A DNA stretch of 64,000 bases, from positions 207,406 to 271,405 of the forward strand of contig CAMLLO010000002.1 of NCBI GenBank assembly GCA_946480915.1, in the 5' to 3' direction. Positions within the stretch are counted from its first letter, which is position 1, and each line of letters begins with the position of its first letter. The position numbers were made by a program, and so were the translations under genes. Shown here piece by piece: positions 24,221 to 32,783 of the stretch. Below the pieces are notes generated by a model. The model was not told the origin of the DNA, ran no database searches, and worked only from the letters and a program-made list of their open reading frames with translations. This DNA comes from an uncultured Sphingobacteriaceae bacterium (lineage in GTDB: Bacteria > Bacteroidota > Bacteroidia > Sphingobacteriales > Sphingobacteriaceae).

Positions 24221-25571
24221 TAAGAAACTCGTGAATAAAATAAACGAGATCTTCGATAACTTCGAGGATGACTCTGCCAACGACGGCTGGACAGAACTAC
24301 GGAAACGTTTTCCTGAAAAAAAGTCAAAGCCCAAATTCCTTTGGTGGTTCAGCTCAGCTGCCGCCGCACTTCTGCTTTGTGGCGTATGGTTTTTCTCAAA
24401 TCAACATATTGAAAACAATAGCGAAATAGCTAAAATTTCTGACAAGCTACCTCTTAAAAAATTAAAAGATACTGAGCCGATTTTAAATGCTGCAATTTCT
24501 TCAGGCAAATCAATTGAGAATATTCCCGGGAAACAGGAATCTGGAAACGAGGCACAGGGACCATCTTTTAAAACAAAAAACCACAAAGACCATCAAGGTT
24601 CTAATCGCAAACAAGACACTTTACAGTCTTCTGACGAAGCTATCAAAAACCCTTCGAAAATAGCTTCTCAGGAAGATTTTGAGCATAATTTAACACTTAT
24701 AGCCTTGGTTCCTGATCCGGCACAGAAAACAGAAGAACATGCAAGCAAGCAATTACTTGCTTCCGACACTGCGGATTCAAAATCTCATATAGTTATTGCC
24801 AGTAATACCAATAGCAATGAGACCTATCCTGCTGAAGTAATCTCAAGAGAAGAATTGTCCGGATTAGTTCAAGCTGATAAAGCTAAAGGCAAATCTAAAG
24901 CTGATAAAAAGTTGGTTATCGGATTTTTTGCAGGAACTTATTTTAATTATGCTGAAGGAAGCGAAACGAATATTAATACCGGAATTGGATTAACCTCAGA
25001 TATCAAAATCTCCAGGAAAATAAAAATTTCAACAGGAGTATCCTTGGGTCAAAATACACTAAAATATAATCAGTTAATACCCAAAGAGGCAGCATTAAGT
25101 TTCGCAACGTTACACAACTCTGCAGTGGCCATTGATCCTTCCCAAAAACAAACATTTGGCGCATCAAATACATCGAGTTATTCAATTAATTCATACGACG
25201 CCAAGTTGTTAGGTTTTGACTTTCCGGTCAATGTAAAATACACACTACTCGAGAAAAAAAATACAGTTTACCTAAGCACTGGCCTTAGTTCGAACCTTTT
25301 TATTAATGAAGCGTATACTTATCGTTTCGACTATCAAATGAATTCCAAAAACTCAACACAATTAGCTCAGCAAAGTACAAGCACTTTTGACAGCTTTGAT
25401 TTTGCACGTGTATTAAATTTTTCTTTGGGGCTAGATCATCGCTTAAACAATCAAATTAAGGTTATATTTGAACCTTTTATTAAATACCCCTTATCGGGAC
25501 TTGGCGCAAACGACTTGAAATTCGGAGCAGCTGGAATGAATTTAAAACTTAATTTTAATCGACTTAAATAA
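24204..25571 (+). CDS. Putative double-membrane-spanning anti-sigma/beta-barrel fusion
   Basis: A 455-residue protein with unusual topology. Residues 1-44 are charged and presumably cytoplasmic (with DGWTELRKRFPEKKSKPK). Residues 45-65 form a single inner-membrane helix with no cleavage site. Residues 66-235 are a low-complexity Lys/Ser/Asn/Gln linker long enough to cross the periplasm. Residues 236-455 show beta-barrel strands (KLVIGFFAGTYFNYAEG, KISTGVSLGQNTLKYN, FPVNVKYTLL, NTVYLSTGLSSNLFIN, FGAAGMNLKLNFNRLK). The gene overlaps the ECF sigma gene by 17 nt. From memory, similar dual-membrane anti-sigma proteins (Dma) were described in Bacteroides thetaiotaomicron. It likely binds sigma through its N-terminus and senses the outer membrane. 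Confidence 0.75.
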   Translation: MSDQFDKKLVNKINEIFDNFEDDSANDGWTELRKRFPEKKSKPKFLWWFSSAAAALLLCGVWFFSNQHIENNSEIAKISDKLPLKKLKDTEPILNAAISSGKSIENIPGKQESGNEAQGPSFKTKNHKDHQGSNRKQDTLQSSDEAIKNPSKIASQEDFEHNLTLIALVPDPAQKTEEHASKQLLASDTADSKSHIVIASNTNSNETYPAEVISREELSGLVQADKAKGKSKADKKLVIGFFAGTYFNYAEGSETNINTGIGLTSDIKISRKIKISTGVSLGQNTLKYNQLIPKEAALSFATLHNSAVAIDPSQKQTFGASNTSSYSINSYDAKLLGFDFPVNVKYTLLEKKNTVYLSTGLSSNLFINEAYTYRFDYQMNSKNSTQLAQQSTSTFDSFDFARVLNFSLGLDHRLNNQIKVIFEPFIKYPLSGLGANDLKFGAAGMNLKLNFNRLK

Positions 25572-25601
25572 ACAGAATCTACCTCATCACCTATTTTTAT
25601 T

Positions 25602-26051
25602 ATGAAATCAAAAGTTTTTTTACCCGCGGTTGTGGGCTACCTATGTCTTGCTGTTATGTCATGCGATAAAGAGTCTGTGCATATAGACAAAGAAATCAGC
25701 TTTAATGAACCCTTTAAATCATCTTTAAATGAACAGGTGATGTTAAAGAACGAGCAATCTAAAATACTTGTTCAAGTGAAGAATATTAGCGATAACCGTT
25801 GTCCAACTCATTTAACTTGTGCAAATCCCGGCGAAGCAACAGTCCGAATTGAAATTTCAAATATAAACAACGCAAAGGCTGAATCTCTGCTACACATTGG
25901 CGCTGTTAACGATGAAATGAAAAATTCTGATAGTGTGACGGTAAATTTAGATGGCCGTTTATATAATATTTATCTCACCGGGGTAAATCCGCATCCAATA
26001 CAAGGAAGCACGGAAACTCAGAAGGCGGAAATTATTGTGAAATTAAAATAA
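25602..26051 (+). CDS. Hypothetical lipoprotein of the sigma/barrel operon
   Basis: A 149-residue putative lipoprotein that I do not recognise. The signal peptide ends in a lipobox-like CLAVMSC (Cys at about residue 21), followed by DKESVHIDKEI. The mature part is beta-rich with two further Cys in a short loop (DNRCPTHLTCANPGEATVRIEI), probably a disulphide. It starts 30 nt after the barrel-fusion gene with no terminator between, so it is probably the third gene of the ECF operon and may act in the same envelope response. Confidence 0.7.
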   Translation: MKSKVFLPAVVGYLCLAVMSCDKESVHIDKEISFNEPFKSSLNEQVMLKNEQSKILVQVKNISDNRCPTHLTCANPGEATVRIEISNINNAKAESLLHIGAVNDEMKNSDSVTVNLDGRLYNIYLTGVNPHPIQGSTETQKAEIIVKLK

Positions 26052-26053
26052 GG

Positions 26054-27274
26054 TTATTTAAAGGCAATTGCTTTTACAGGACTTATTCTGGTTACCAGCA
26101 TAGATGGTATAATTAAAACCAGCAAACAAACAAGCAGAGTGCCAATATTAAGAAGTACGATATCAGTCAATTCTAATTGAACCGGCACGAAAGACATGTA
26201 ATAAGATGCCTGATCTAACTTAAATAGATGGATATGGGCTTGCAAAAGACCCAGTCCTATGCCTAAGGTATTTCCGAGCAACAGGCCAAAGCCTATAAGA
26301 TAGGCGGCGTTGCTTAGAAATATCTTTTGGATACTCCAGTTAGAGCTGCCGAGAGCCTTTAATATTCCTATCATGTTTGTTCGTTCAAGTATGATAATTA
26401 ACAAGGCCGAAATCATGTTTATGACGGCAACAGCAAGCATTAGCACCAAAATGACTTGTGTATTTACATCCAGTAAAGACAGCCATTGAAAAATGGTAGC
26501 ATACCATTCCGTGATGGAAAAAGACCGGAGTTTAAAATTGATCATATCAGAAACGGAATTCGTAGTTTGATCTAAGGTTTTAAAATCCTTAACACGTATC
26601 TCATATCCCCCAACCTGTCCGTTTTCCCAATTATTGAGTCGTTTGATTATCGACAAGTCGCCTATCACATAGGTTTTATCAACTTCTTCAACACCCAGAT
26701 TATAAATTCCAACGATTTTAAAAGGTCTCCTTCTCAGACTTTCCTGTATGAAATACATAAGAAAATCGTCACCGACTTTAAGATTTAATCTATTAGCGAT
26801 GTGCTGTGAAATAAGTATTTGTTTTTTAGACGCTACACTATCGGAAAAATCAATAACCTTTCCCTCGACAAGAATCTTCTTGAAAAAGTCCCAATGAAAA
26901 GATTTATCTACACCTTTAAAAACGACACCTTCAATTTCATTATCAGTGTTGATTATACCAGGCTTTATGGCGTATGGTTGTGCATATTGCACTTCAGAAA
27001 GCGATTCAATTTTTTTTAGCGTGTCGGCATTTAAAATGAAGGGGGAATTCTCGTAGGATGAGTTTAAATCATATTTTATTACAAGGATATCGCCCGAAAA
27101 TCCTCTGATTTTTTCGCGGATCTCTGTTTTAAAGCCTTTAACCACGGCGACTGCCAAAATCATAACGCTAAGACTCAGCATGATACCAAGAATTGCAATG
27201 CGCACACTCAACTTAGAGAATGTACGTTTAGATTTAAAAGTGATTCTTTGCGCTATAAAAGCCGTTAGATTCAA
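26054..27274 (-). CDS. ABC transporter permease of the FtsX/LolCE family
   Basis: A 406-residue inner-membrane permease with the LolC/LolE layout: helix 1 at about residues 23-45 (VRIAILGIMLSLSVMILAVAVV), a large periplasmic domain (about 46-265), then three helices at the C-terminal end (LLDVNTQVILVLMLAVAVIN, NAAYLIGFGLLLGNTLGIGLG, IVLLNIGTLLVCLLVLIIP). ERTNMIGILKALGSSNWSIQKIFL is the cytoplasmic coupling loop. LolCDE extracts lipoproteins from the inner membrane; the ATPase LolD is not adjacent. The start codon is TTG (27274). Its stop is two bases from the convergent lipoprotein gene. Confidence 0.85.
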   Translation of the reverse strand: MNLTAFIAQRITFKSKRTFSKLSVRIAILGIMLSLSVMILAVAVVKGFKTEIREKIRGFSGDILVIKYDLNSSYENSPFILNADTLKKIESLSEVQYAQPYAIKPGIINTDNEIEGVVFKGVDKSFHWDFFKKILVEGKVIDFSDSVASKKQILISQHIANRLNLKVGDDFLMYFIQESLRRRPFKIVGIYNLGVEEVDKTYVIGDLSIIKRLNNWENGQVGGYEIRVKDFKTLDQTTNSVSDMINFKLRSFSITEWYATIFQWLSLLDVNTQVILVLMLAVAVINMISALLIIILERTNMIGILKALGSSNWSIQKIFLSNAAYLIGFGLLLGNTLGIGLGLLQAHIHLFKLDQASYYMSFVPVQLELTDIVLLNIGTLLVCLLVLIIPSMLVTRISPVKAIAFK

Positions 27275-27352
27275 GCGATAACCGTTTTTTTGTACTTTAG
27301 CAAAGATGCAAAAATTTCCATCGCTTGCTGATTGAACTAAATATTAATGTAA

Positions 27353-28627
27353 ATGAGGCCATATATCTTTACAATCTTCTTCGCTCTCTTGTTTGTATCG
27401 TCCTGCAGTTCAGGGGTCAGAATTCCGCCACCGCCAATTAAGACGAACATTCCTAATCCTTACAATGTTGATATTGACGCTGTTAACAAAGTAAAAAAAG
27501 CTAAGCTATTGACCGGGGCGGAACAAACCGCACTGTATTTGCCAATGCTTAAAGGAAAACGGATTGGTATGGTATTAAATCAAACCTCGATTATCGGCAA
27601 TAAGCATAGCGTCGACAGCCTTAGAATGCTTGGAATAAACATCGTAAAAGTGTTCGGACCAGAGCACGGTTTTCGTGGTCAGGCTAGTGCAGGTGCCAAG
27701 ATTGAAAATGGCATTGACCCAAAAACAGGCATACCTGTGGTTTCGCTGTATGGTTCGCATTATAAGCCAACAGCCGCAGATTTAAAAGGTATTGATTTAA
27801 TGATTTTCGACATTCAGGATGTTGGTGCGAGATTTTACACCTACATCTCAACCCTTCATTATTTGATGGAAGCTTGTGCGGAGAACGATCTGGAATTGTT
27901 GATTTTAGACAGACCCAATCCAAATGCATTTTCTATCGACGGTCCGATTCTTGAGGAAAAGTTTAAATCCTTTATCGGGATGCATCCTGTACCGATCACT
28001 CACGGAATGACGATAGGCGAATATGCCAAAATGATAAATGGCGAAGGCTGGCTTAAAAATGGGGTTCAATGCAAATTGAATATTATAAAAGTGGCAAACT
28101 ATACTCATTCAACAGAATACACCTTGCCAGTAAAGCCATCGCCTAACTTAAACACACAACGATCCATATTGCTTTATCCTTCTTTATGTTTGTTCGAAGG
28201 AACAATTATTAGTCAGGGTCGGGGCACTTACTTCCCCTTTCAAGTATTGGGAAGCCCAAAACTGAAAGGGAAATATAAATTTAGCTTCACGCCTATAAGT
28301 ATCCCGGGGATGAGCGAAACTCCTTTGCATCAAAATGAAATGTGTTATGGATTGGATTTGAGAAAATATAATACAGCAAATTTTTTAAGATCTGGAAAAA
28401 TCAATCTTCAGTGGCTGGTCGAAATTTACAAAGCTTATCCTGAGAAAGATAAGTTTTTCGACTATAAACAAAACAAACAGATAAATAACTTTGATCGTTT
28501 AGCAGGGACAGAAAGCCTGAAAGAACAAATTATAGCCGGAAAAACTGAAGAAGAAATCCGGAGTTCTTGGGAACCTTCGTTATCTCGCTATAAACTAATG
28601 CGAAAAAAATATTTACTATATCAATAA
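27353..28627 (+). CDS. namZ: Exo-beta-N-acetylmuramidase NamZ-like (DUF1343) lipoprotein
   Basis: A 424-residue exported enzyme of the DUF1343/YbbC family, now linked to NamZ, which removes terminal MurNAc from peptidoglycan fragments. The lipoprotein signal ends LLFVSSC (Cys about residue 18). Family blocks: KRIGMVLNQTSIIG, VKVFGPEHGFRGQASAG, PVVSLYGSHYKP, LMIFDIQDVGARFYTYISTLHYLMEAC, LLILDRPNPN, HGMTIGEYAKMINGEGWL and PSPNLNT. The Glu of PEHGFRG and the DIQDVG Asp residues are the likely active-site residues. A TACTTTAG near-match to the -7 box lies at 27293-27300. fmt follows after 9 nt. Confidence 0.88.
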   Translation: MRPYIFTIFFALLFVSSCSSGVRIPPPPIKTNIPNPYNVDIDAVNKVKKAKLLTGAEQTALYLPMLKGKRIGMVLNQTSIIGNKHSVDSLRMLGINIVKVFGPEHGFRGQASAGAKIENGIDPKTGIPVVSLYGSHYKPTAADLKGIDLMIFDIQDVGARFYTYISTLHYLMEACAENDLELLILDRPNPNAFSIDGPILEEKFKSFIGMHPVPITHGMTIGEYAKMINGEGWLKNGVQCKLNIIKVANYTHSTEYTLPVKPSPNLNTQRSILLYPSLCLFEGTIISQGRGTYFPFQVLGSPKLKGKYKFSFTPISIPGMSETPLHQNEMCYGLDLRKYNTANFLRSGKINLQWLVEIYKAYPEKDKFFDYKQNKQINNFDRLAGTESLKEQIIAGKTEEEIRSSWEPSLSRYKLMRKKYLLYQ

Positions 28628-28636
28628 GGAGTCATT

Positions 28637-29566
28637 ATGCGAATAATATTCATGGGAACTCCGGATTTTGCGGTCGCATCGTTAGATGCCCTCATTAATG
28701 CCGGATTTGAAATAATTGGAGTAGTTACAGCACCTGATAAACCTGCTGGAAGAGGTCAGAAACTTCATGAGTCTGCGGTTAAACAGTACGCAGTGTCTAA
28801 AGGAATTGAGATATTGCAGCCTCTTAAATTAAAAGATTCCGAATTCCATAAACACCTCAAATCGCTGAATGCAGATTTGCAAATTGTTGTCGCTTTCAGA
28901 ATGTTACCTGAAATCGTATGGGATATGCCTCCAATGGGGACTATTAACCTCCACGCCTCTCTCCTTCCCTACTACCGCGGAGCAGCGCCCATAAACTGGG
29001 CAGTTATAAATGGAGAAAAGGAAACCGGAGTTACCACATTCTTACTTCAACACGAAATTGATACCGGAAACATTTTATTTTCTGAAAGAGTACCTATTGG
29101 TGATGAAGAGACGGCTGGAGAACTGCATGATAAGTTAATGCACACCGGAGCAAAATTACTTGTCAAAACGGTAAGAGCTATTGAATCGGGAGACTTTACG
29201 CCTGTATCACAAGAAGAAATCCTTAAACCCGAAGAACTTAAAGATCAGTTACCTCATGCGCCTAAAATCTTCAAAGAAGATTGTTTAATAAACTGGAATC
29301 AGCCAGCTCAACAGGTTTTTAATCATATTCGCGGCTTGAGTCCTTACCCGACTGCCTTCACTACCTTCAAAGATAAAAAGTTAAAAATCTATTTTGCCGA
29401 ACTATTGGACAAGGAACCGGGTATCCAGCCAGGTGGATTTTTGAGTGATGAAAAGACGTATTTAAAATTTGCTTGTCTGGACGGATTTATATGCGTGAAA
29501 GACATTCAACTGGAAGGGAAAAAACGGATGAATATCGAGGAATTTCTAAGAGGATTTAGATCTTAA
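28637..29566 (+). CDS. fmt: Methionyl-tRNA formyltransferase
   Basis: A 309-residue enzyme that formylates initiator Met-tRNA using 10-formyl-tetrahydrofolate. The N-terminal Rossmann catalytic domain starts IIFMGTPDFAVASLDAL. It has TAPDKPAGRGQKL (tRNA-binding loop), NLHASLLPYYRGAAPINWAV (catalytic Asn and His) and HEIDTGNIL (catalytic Asp). The C-terminal OB-like domain begins at about residue 210 (INWNQPAQQVFNHIRGLSPYPTAFT). Normal length. It starts 9 nt after the NamZ gene and is probably co-transcribed. Confidence 0.97.
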   Translation: MRIIFMGTPDFAVASLDALINAGFEIIGVVTAPDKPAGRGQKLHESAVKQYAVSKGIEILQPLKLKDSEFHKHLKSLNADLQIVVAFRMLPEIVWDMPPMGTINLHASLLPYYRGAAPINWAVINGEKETGVTTFLLQHEIDTGNILFSERVPIGDEETAGELHDKLMHTGAKLLVKTVRAIESGDFTPVSQEEILKPEELKDQLPHAPKIFKEDCLINWNQPAQQVFNHIRGLSPYPTAFTTFKDKKLKIYFAELLDKEPGIQPGGFLSDEKTYLKFACLDGFICVKDIQLEGKKRMNIEEFLRGFRS

Positions 29567-29577
29567 TGCCCCGTTTT

Positions 29578-30417
29578 CTAAGTGATAGAGGCATTTAACC
29601 GATCGAGCAACTCTTTCGATACTTCGTTGAAGTATCGTTTGCTGTTAAAGCCCATAACCCATTGTATACCTCTGGAAGCATTCGTAAGAAATACTTCTTC
29701 TGCTTCATTTAAAATATCGGGATTTATTTGCGCTTCGATTACCTCCATTTTCATTTCTGCAGCAAGTTGCATAATAACGCTGCGCATTACACCCGCAATA
29801 CACCCTTCCGTTAATGCGGGCGTATATATCTTATTTTTGAACACCACAAACACATTTGCACTCATTGCCTCGCACAAAAAACCACTGCTATTTAAAATAA
29901 AAACCTCGTCCAAAGAGTTCTCCTTACGGTAAATTCCAGCCATTACATACACTAAGGAATTACAGGTTTTATGGTTCGCCAGGATATTTATAGGCTTGGT
30001 AACCTCGTCAAAAACGTCAACGATCAATCCCTTGGCCTGATTGATATAAGAACTTTCATCCGACTTACTCATTTCAATTGCATAACCGAATTGATTTCCG
30101 GCTGGACTGTATAAACCATCGGCGTCTCTATAAACGGTTAACCTTACGCGTGCATTTTGTCCATAATTATTTCTCTTGGCTAACTCTTCAACTTTATGAA
30201 TTAAAAAGCGGGCATCGAGCTTTGAATACCCATCGAGCTTCAGCGCACGCATCCCTCTTTGTAAACGTTCGGCATGAAGCTCTGCGAATCTGAGCTTCCC
30301 TTTTAAATAACGCATAGACTCGAACAGACCATCGCCATACCGAAAGGCGCGATTTGCAATAGTAAGAACCGGTTGCACAGCCGGAACGATCTCTCCGTTA
30401 TAATTAATGAAATTCAT
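29578..30417 (-). CDS. Class IV aminotransferase (aminodeoxychorismate lyase or BCAT-like)
   Basis: A 279-residue PLP enzyme of fold type IV. Key blocks: FRYGDGLFESMRYLKGKLRF near residues 25-44; HKTCNSLVYVMAG, holding the PLP lysine (K148-149 region); LDEVFILNSSGFLCEAMSANVFVV; and PALTEGCIAGVMRSVIMQL for PLP phosphate binding. The length suits 4-amino-4-deoxychorismate lyase (PabC), and a PabB-type gene lies at 40647, but D-amino-acid or branched-chain aminotransferases share these motifs. It is convergent with fmt (11-nt gap). Confidence 0.8.
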   Translation of the reverse strand: MNFINYNGEIVPAVQPVLTIANRAFRYGDGLFESMRYLKGKLRFAELHAERLQRGMRALKLDGYSKLDARFLIHKVEELAKRNNYGQNARVRLTVYRDADGLYSPAGNQFGYAIEMSKSDESSYINQAKGLIVDVFDEVTKPINILANHKTCNSLVYVMAGIYRKENSLDEVFILNSSGFLCEAMSANVFVVFKNKIYTPALTEGCIAGVMRSVIMQLAAEMKMEVIEAQINPDILNEAEEVFLTNASRGIQWVMGFNSKRYFNEVSKELLDRLNASIT

Positions 30418-30456
30418 AAACTTGATAAAATACTCTCAGGTACAACCCAAAATTGT

Positions 30457-31494
30457 TTAATCTGCTTTAGCGCTAGAAACATATTTTCTCCATTTTTCCA
30501 GCACTGCCTGAAAATCAGCAGGTAAATCTGATTCAAAATGCATCCGATGCTTCGTTACCGGATGTTCAAACCCCAACGACTTGGCATGTAAGGCCTGCCT
30601 CGGCATAATTTCAAAGCAGTTCTCAACAAACTGTTTATACTTGCTAAACACGGTTCCCTTAACAATTTTGCTCCCGCCATAAGAAGCGTCACTAAATAAA
30701 GGATGGCCAATATGTTGCATATGCGCACGTATTTGATGTGTTCGGCCAGTTTCTAGTTGACATTCGATCAAAGTAACGTAATTAAACCGTTCTAACACTT
30801 TATAATGAGTAACCGACCACTTGCCTTTCGATTCATCATCATAAATATCCATTATTTTCCGATCGCGTAAGCTTCTGCCAATATATCCTGTTACCGTGCC
30901 GTCTTCTGATAAATCGCCCCAAACCAGAGCAATATATTTCCTCGTGATCGTATGATCAAAAAATTGTTTCGCCAGGTAAGTCATGGCAAATTCATTCTTG
31001 CTAATCAATAATAAGCCCGATGTATCTTTATCAATTCTATGAACCAGGCCCGGTCTGCCATCATTGCCGGGAAGTTGAGGAAGCTGCTGAAAATGAAAAA
31101 CTAAGGCGTTAACCAAGGTACCATTATAATTATTGTACCCCGGATGTACAACCATTCCAGCTGGCTTATTTACCACCAACACGTCCTTATCTTCGTAAAT
31201 AATATCAATTGGAATATCTTCAGGGTAAACCTCAGTATCACGTGGAGGATGTGGCAAAACGATAGAAATAACATCGCCCGGCTTAACTTTGTAACTGGAT
31301 TTGATCTGCCTTTCATTAACCAGAACATTACCAGCTTCAATTGCATTTTGAATTCTGTTTCTGGAAGCGTTTTCTACCCGGAGCATTAAAAACTTATCAA
31401 TTCTTATCAACGATTGCCCTTTGTCCACAACCAGTCTTAAATGCTCAAACAGATCTTGCTCTTCCTGTTCTATTAACTCAAGTTCTTCAGCCAT
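30457..31494 (-). CDS. rluD: 23S rRNA pseudouridine synthase, RluD family
   Basis: A 345-residue enzyme converting uridine to pseudouridine in 23S rRNA. It has an N-terminal S4 RNA-binding domain (about residues 28-80: IRIDKFLMLRVENASRNRIQNAI, GNVLVNERQIK), then the catalytic domain with GLVHRIDKDTSGLLL; the catalytic Asp is D155. Other blocks are YIALVWG, TLIECQLETGRTHQIRAHMQHIGHPLFSD and RQALHAKSLGFEHP. Normal length. The ATG lies four bases after a TAATTTTG box, so the mRNA may be leaderless. Confidence 0.93.
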   Translation of the reverse strand: MAEELELIEQEEQDLFEHLRLVVDKGQSLIRIDKFLMLRVENASRNRIQNAIEAGNVLVNERQIKSSYKVKPGDVISIVLPHPPRDTEVYPEDIPIDIIYEDKDVLVVNKPAGMVVHPGYNNYNGTLVNALVFHFQQLPQLPGNDGRPGLVHRIDKDTSGLLLISKNEFAMTYLAKQFFDHTITRKYIALVWGDLSEDGTVTGYIGRSLRDRKIMDIYDDESKGKWSVTHYKVLERFNYVTLIECQLETGRTHQIRAHMQHIGHPLFSDASYGGSKIVKGTVFSKYKQFVENCFEIMPRQALHAKSLGFEHPVTKHRMHFESDLPADFQAVLEKWRKYVSSAKAD

Positions 31495-31498
31495 TCCG

Positions 31499-31506
31499 CA
31501 AAATTA
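31499..31506 (-). promoter_or_regulatory. -7 promoter box of rluD
   Basis: TAATTTTG on the minus strand, an exact TAnnTTTG, four bases before the ATG; predicts a leaderless transcript. No clear -33 TTG. Confidence 0.45.
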
Positions 31507-31671
31507 AACTTTGAAAGTTAATTCGAGTCAGAGAAACATATTCTTAATTCATTTGTATTTAAATATTCACTTTGTATGTATGAAGAAGTTCATGAATAAT
31601 ATGAAAGTGTTGTTAAATTTTTTCCCATTTTTGATTCGGGAAATATATTTAAAACACTAATTTCGATCACA

Positions 31672-32727
31672 TTGAAAAAACAACGACTTATTAAAAGTGC
31701 ACTATTTTTAGGTAGTGTAATCTTTTCTCATGCTGTTTCTGCACAAAATGGCGTTGCCGAATTGGCCCAGGTAGGCCCTGATGCAACCAAACTGGCGAAT
31801 GCCTACTTAAGTCCGATATTTAAGGGTTTCGGAATTGGATTAAATTCCGGATGGGCAAATACGGCACATTCTAAAAACCTTGGCAGATTTGATTTACGAA
31901 TAGGACTAACAGGAGCCATCGTACCGCAAAAAGATGAAACGTTTGACGTTAGCAGTCTTGGTTTATCAAACAGAATTCAATTAGCAGACGCAAATAATAA
32001 TATATCTCCAACAGCTGCAGGCAGTAAGGATATGGGTCCGGAGATAATTATAAAAAACAATTCAGGAAATGAAGTAAAGCGAATTAATCTTCCGCAAGGT
32101 GCAAACATTCCTCTAATTCCTGCTCCTCAATTACAGGCAACAGTTGGATTAATAAAAGGTATCGATGTCAGCTTGAGAGCTATCCCCGAGATTAAGATGG
32201 GAGATGTTGGCTCTATAAATATGATAGGCGGAGGCGTTAAAGTTGAATTATTACCTCTCATTGCAGGAAAAACCGCTGGCAAATTATTGCCTTTTGATTT
32301 AGCGTTAGCTTTGGGGTATACCCAATTCTCTTATAATAAAGATTTAGATTATGATTCTCCAGATGGAGTTTCGGTTGAAGACAATCAAAAAATCGAAGCA
32401 AAAATATCAGGATTAAATACTCAAATGATCTTATCTAAAAAGTTATTGGTATTCACACCTTTTATCGCTTTGGGATATAATACATCAAAAACTTCGGGTG
32501 GTTTAAAAGGAGACTATCGGGTTATTACGGGCTCTGTTCCAATAACAAACATGCCTGTTTACAGTACTGTAACCGATCCAGTTACGCTCGACAAGAAAAA
32601 CTTCAGCAGCTTTAGAAGCGATATTGGTTTCCAACTAAACCTGGCAGTTATCAGATTTTACGCGTCTTACTCTGCTTCAGAATACAATTCGTTCAATGCC
32701 GGAATCGGACTTGGGTTTGGGAAATAA
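31672..32727 (+). CDS. Outer-membrane protein, DUF6588-like
   Basis: A 351-residue exported protein starting at TTG 31672; no ATG is available before the signal peptide (KKQRLIKSALFLGSVIFSHAVSAQ). The first mature block, LAQVGPDATKLANAYLSPIFKGFGIGLNSGW, and the barrel-like repeats (FDLRIGLTGAIVP, VDVSLRAIPEIKMGDVG-like strands, LLPFDLALALGYTQFSY, RSDIGFQLNLAVIRFYASYS, SFNAGIGLGFGK) resemble the DUF6588 family of Bacteroidota outer-membrane proteins as I remember it. It probably forms a 10-12-strand barrel; the substrate is unknown. A strong terminator follows. Confidence 0.72.
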   Translation: MKKQRLIKSALFLGSVIFSHAVSAQNGVAELAQVGPDATKLANAYLSPIFKGFGIGLNSGWANTAHSKNLGRFDLRIGLTGAIVPQKDETFDVSSLGLSNRIQLADANNNISPTAAGSKDMGPEIIIKNNSGNEVKRINLPQGANIPLIPAPQLQATVGLIKGIDVSLRAIPEIKMGDVGSINMIGGGVKVELLPLIAGKTAGKLLPFDLALALGYTQFSYNKDLDYDSPDGVSVEDNQKIEAKISGLNTQMILSKKLLVFTPFIALGYNTSKTSGGLKGDYRVITGSVPITNMPVYSTVTDPVTLDKKNFSSFRSDIGFQLNLAVIRFYASYSASEYNSFNAGIGLGFGK

Positions 32728-32746
32728 TATTTAAAAAGGCATAATT

Positions 32747-32776
32747 AAAGCTCCGAAACCGGAGCTTTTTTATTTT
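32747..32776 (+). terminator. Rho-independent terminator
   Basis: Perfect 9-bp stem AAAGCTCCG / CGGAGCTTT with loop AAAC, then a T-rich run. It sits between the DUF6588-like gene and the PLP enzyme gene. Confidence 0.88.
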
Positions 32777-32783
32777 TATCAGA

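Noticed and set aside
27293..27308. Back-to-back divergent promoters for namZ and the LolCE-like permease
   Set aside because: TACTTTAG and CATCTTTG each deviate by one base from TAnnTTTG and no -33 element was found; too weak to list as features.
29582..29932. 116-codon open frame antisense to the class IV aminotransferase
   Set aside because: Shadow of a real gene; its peptide has no domain-like pattern.
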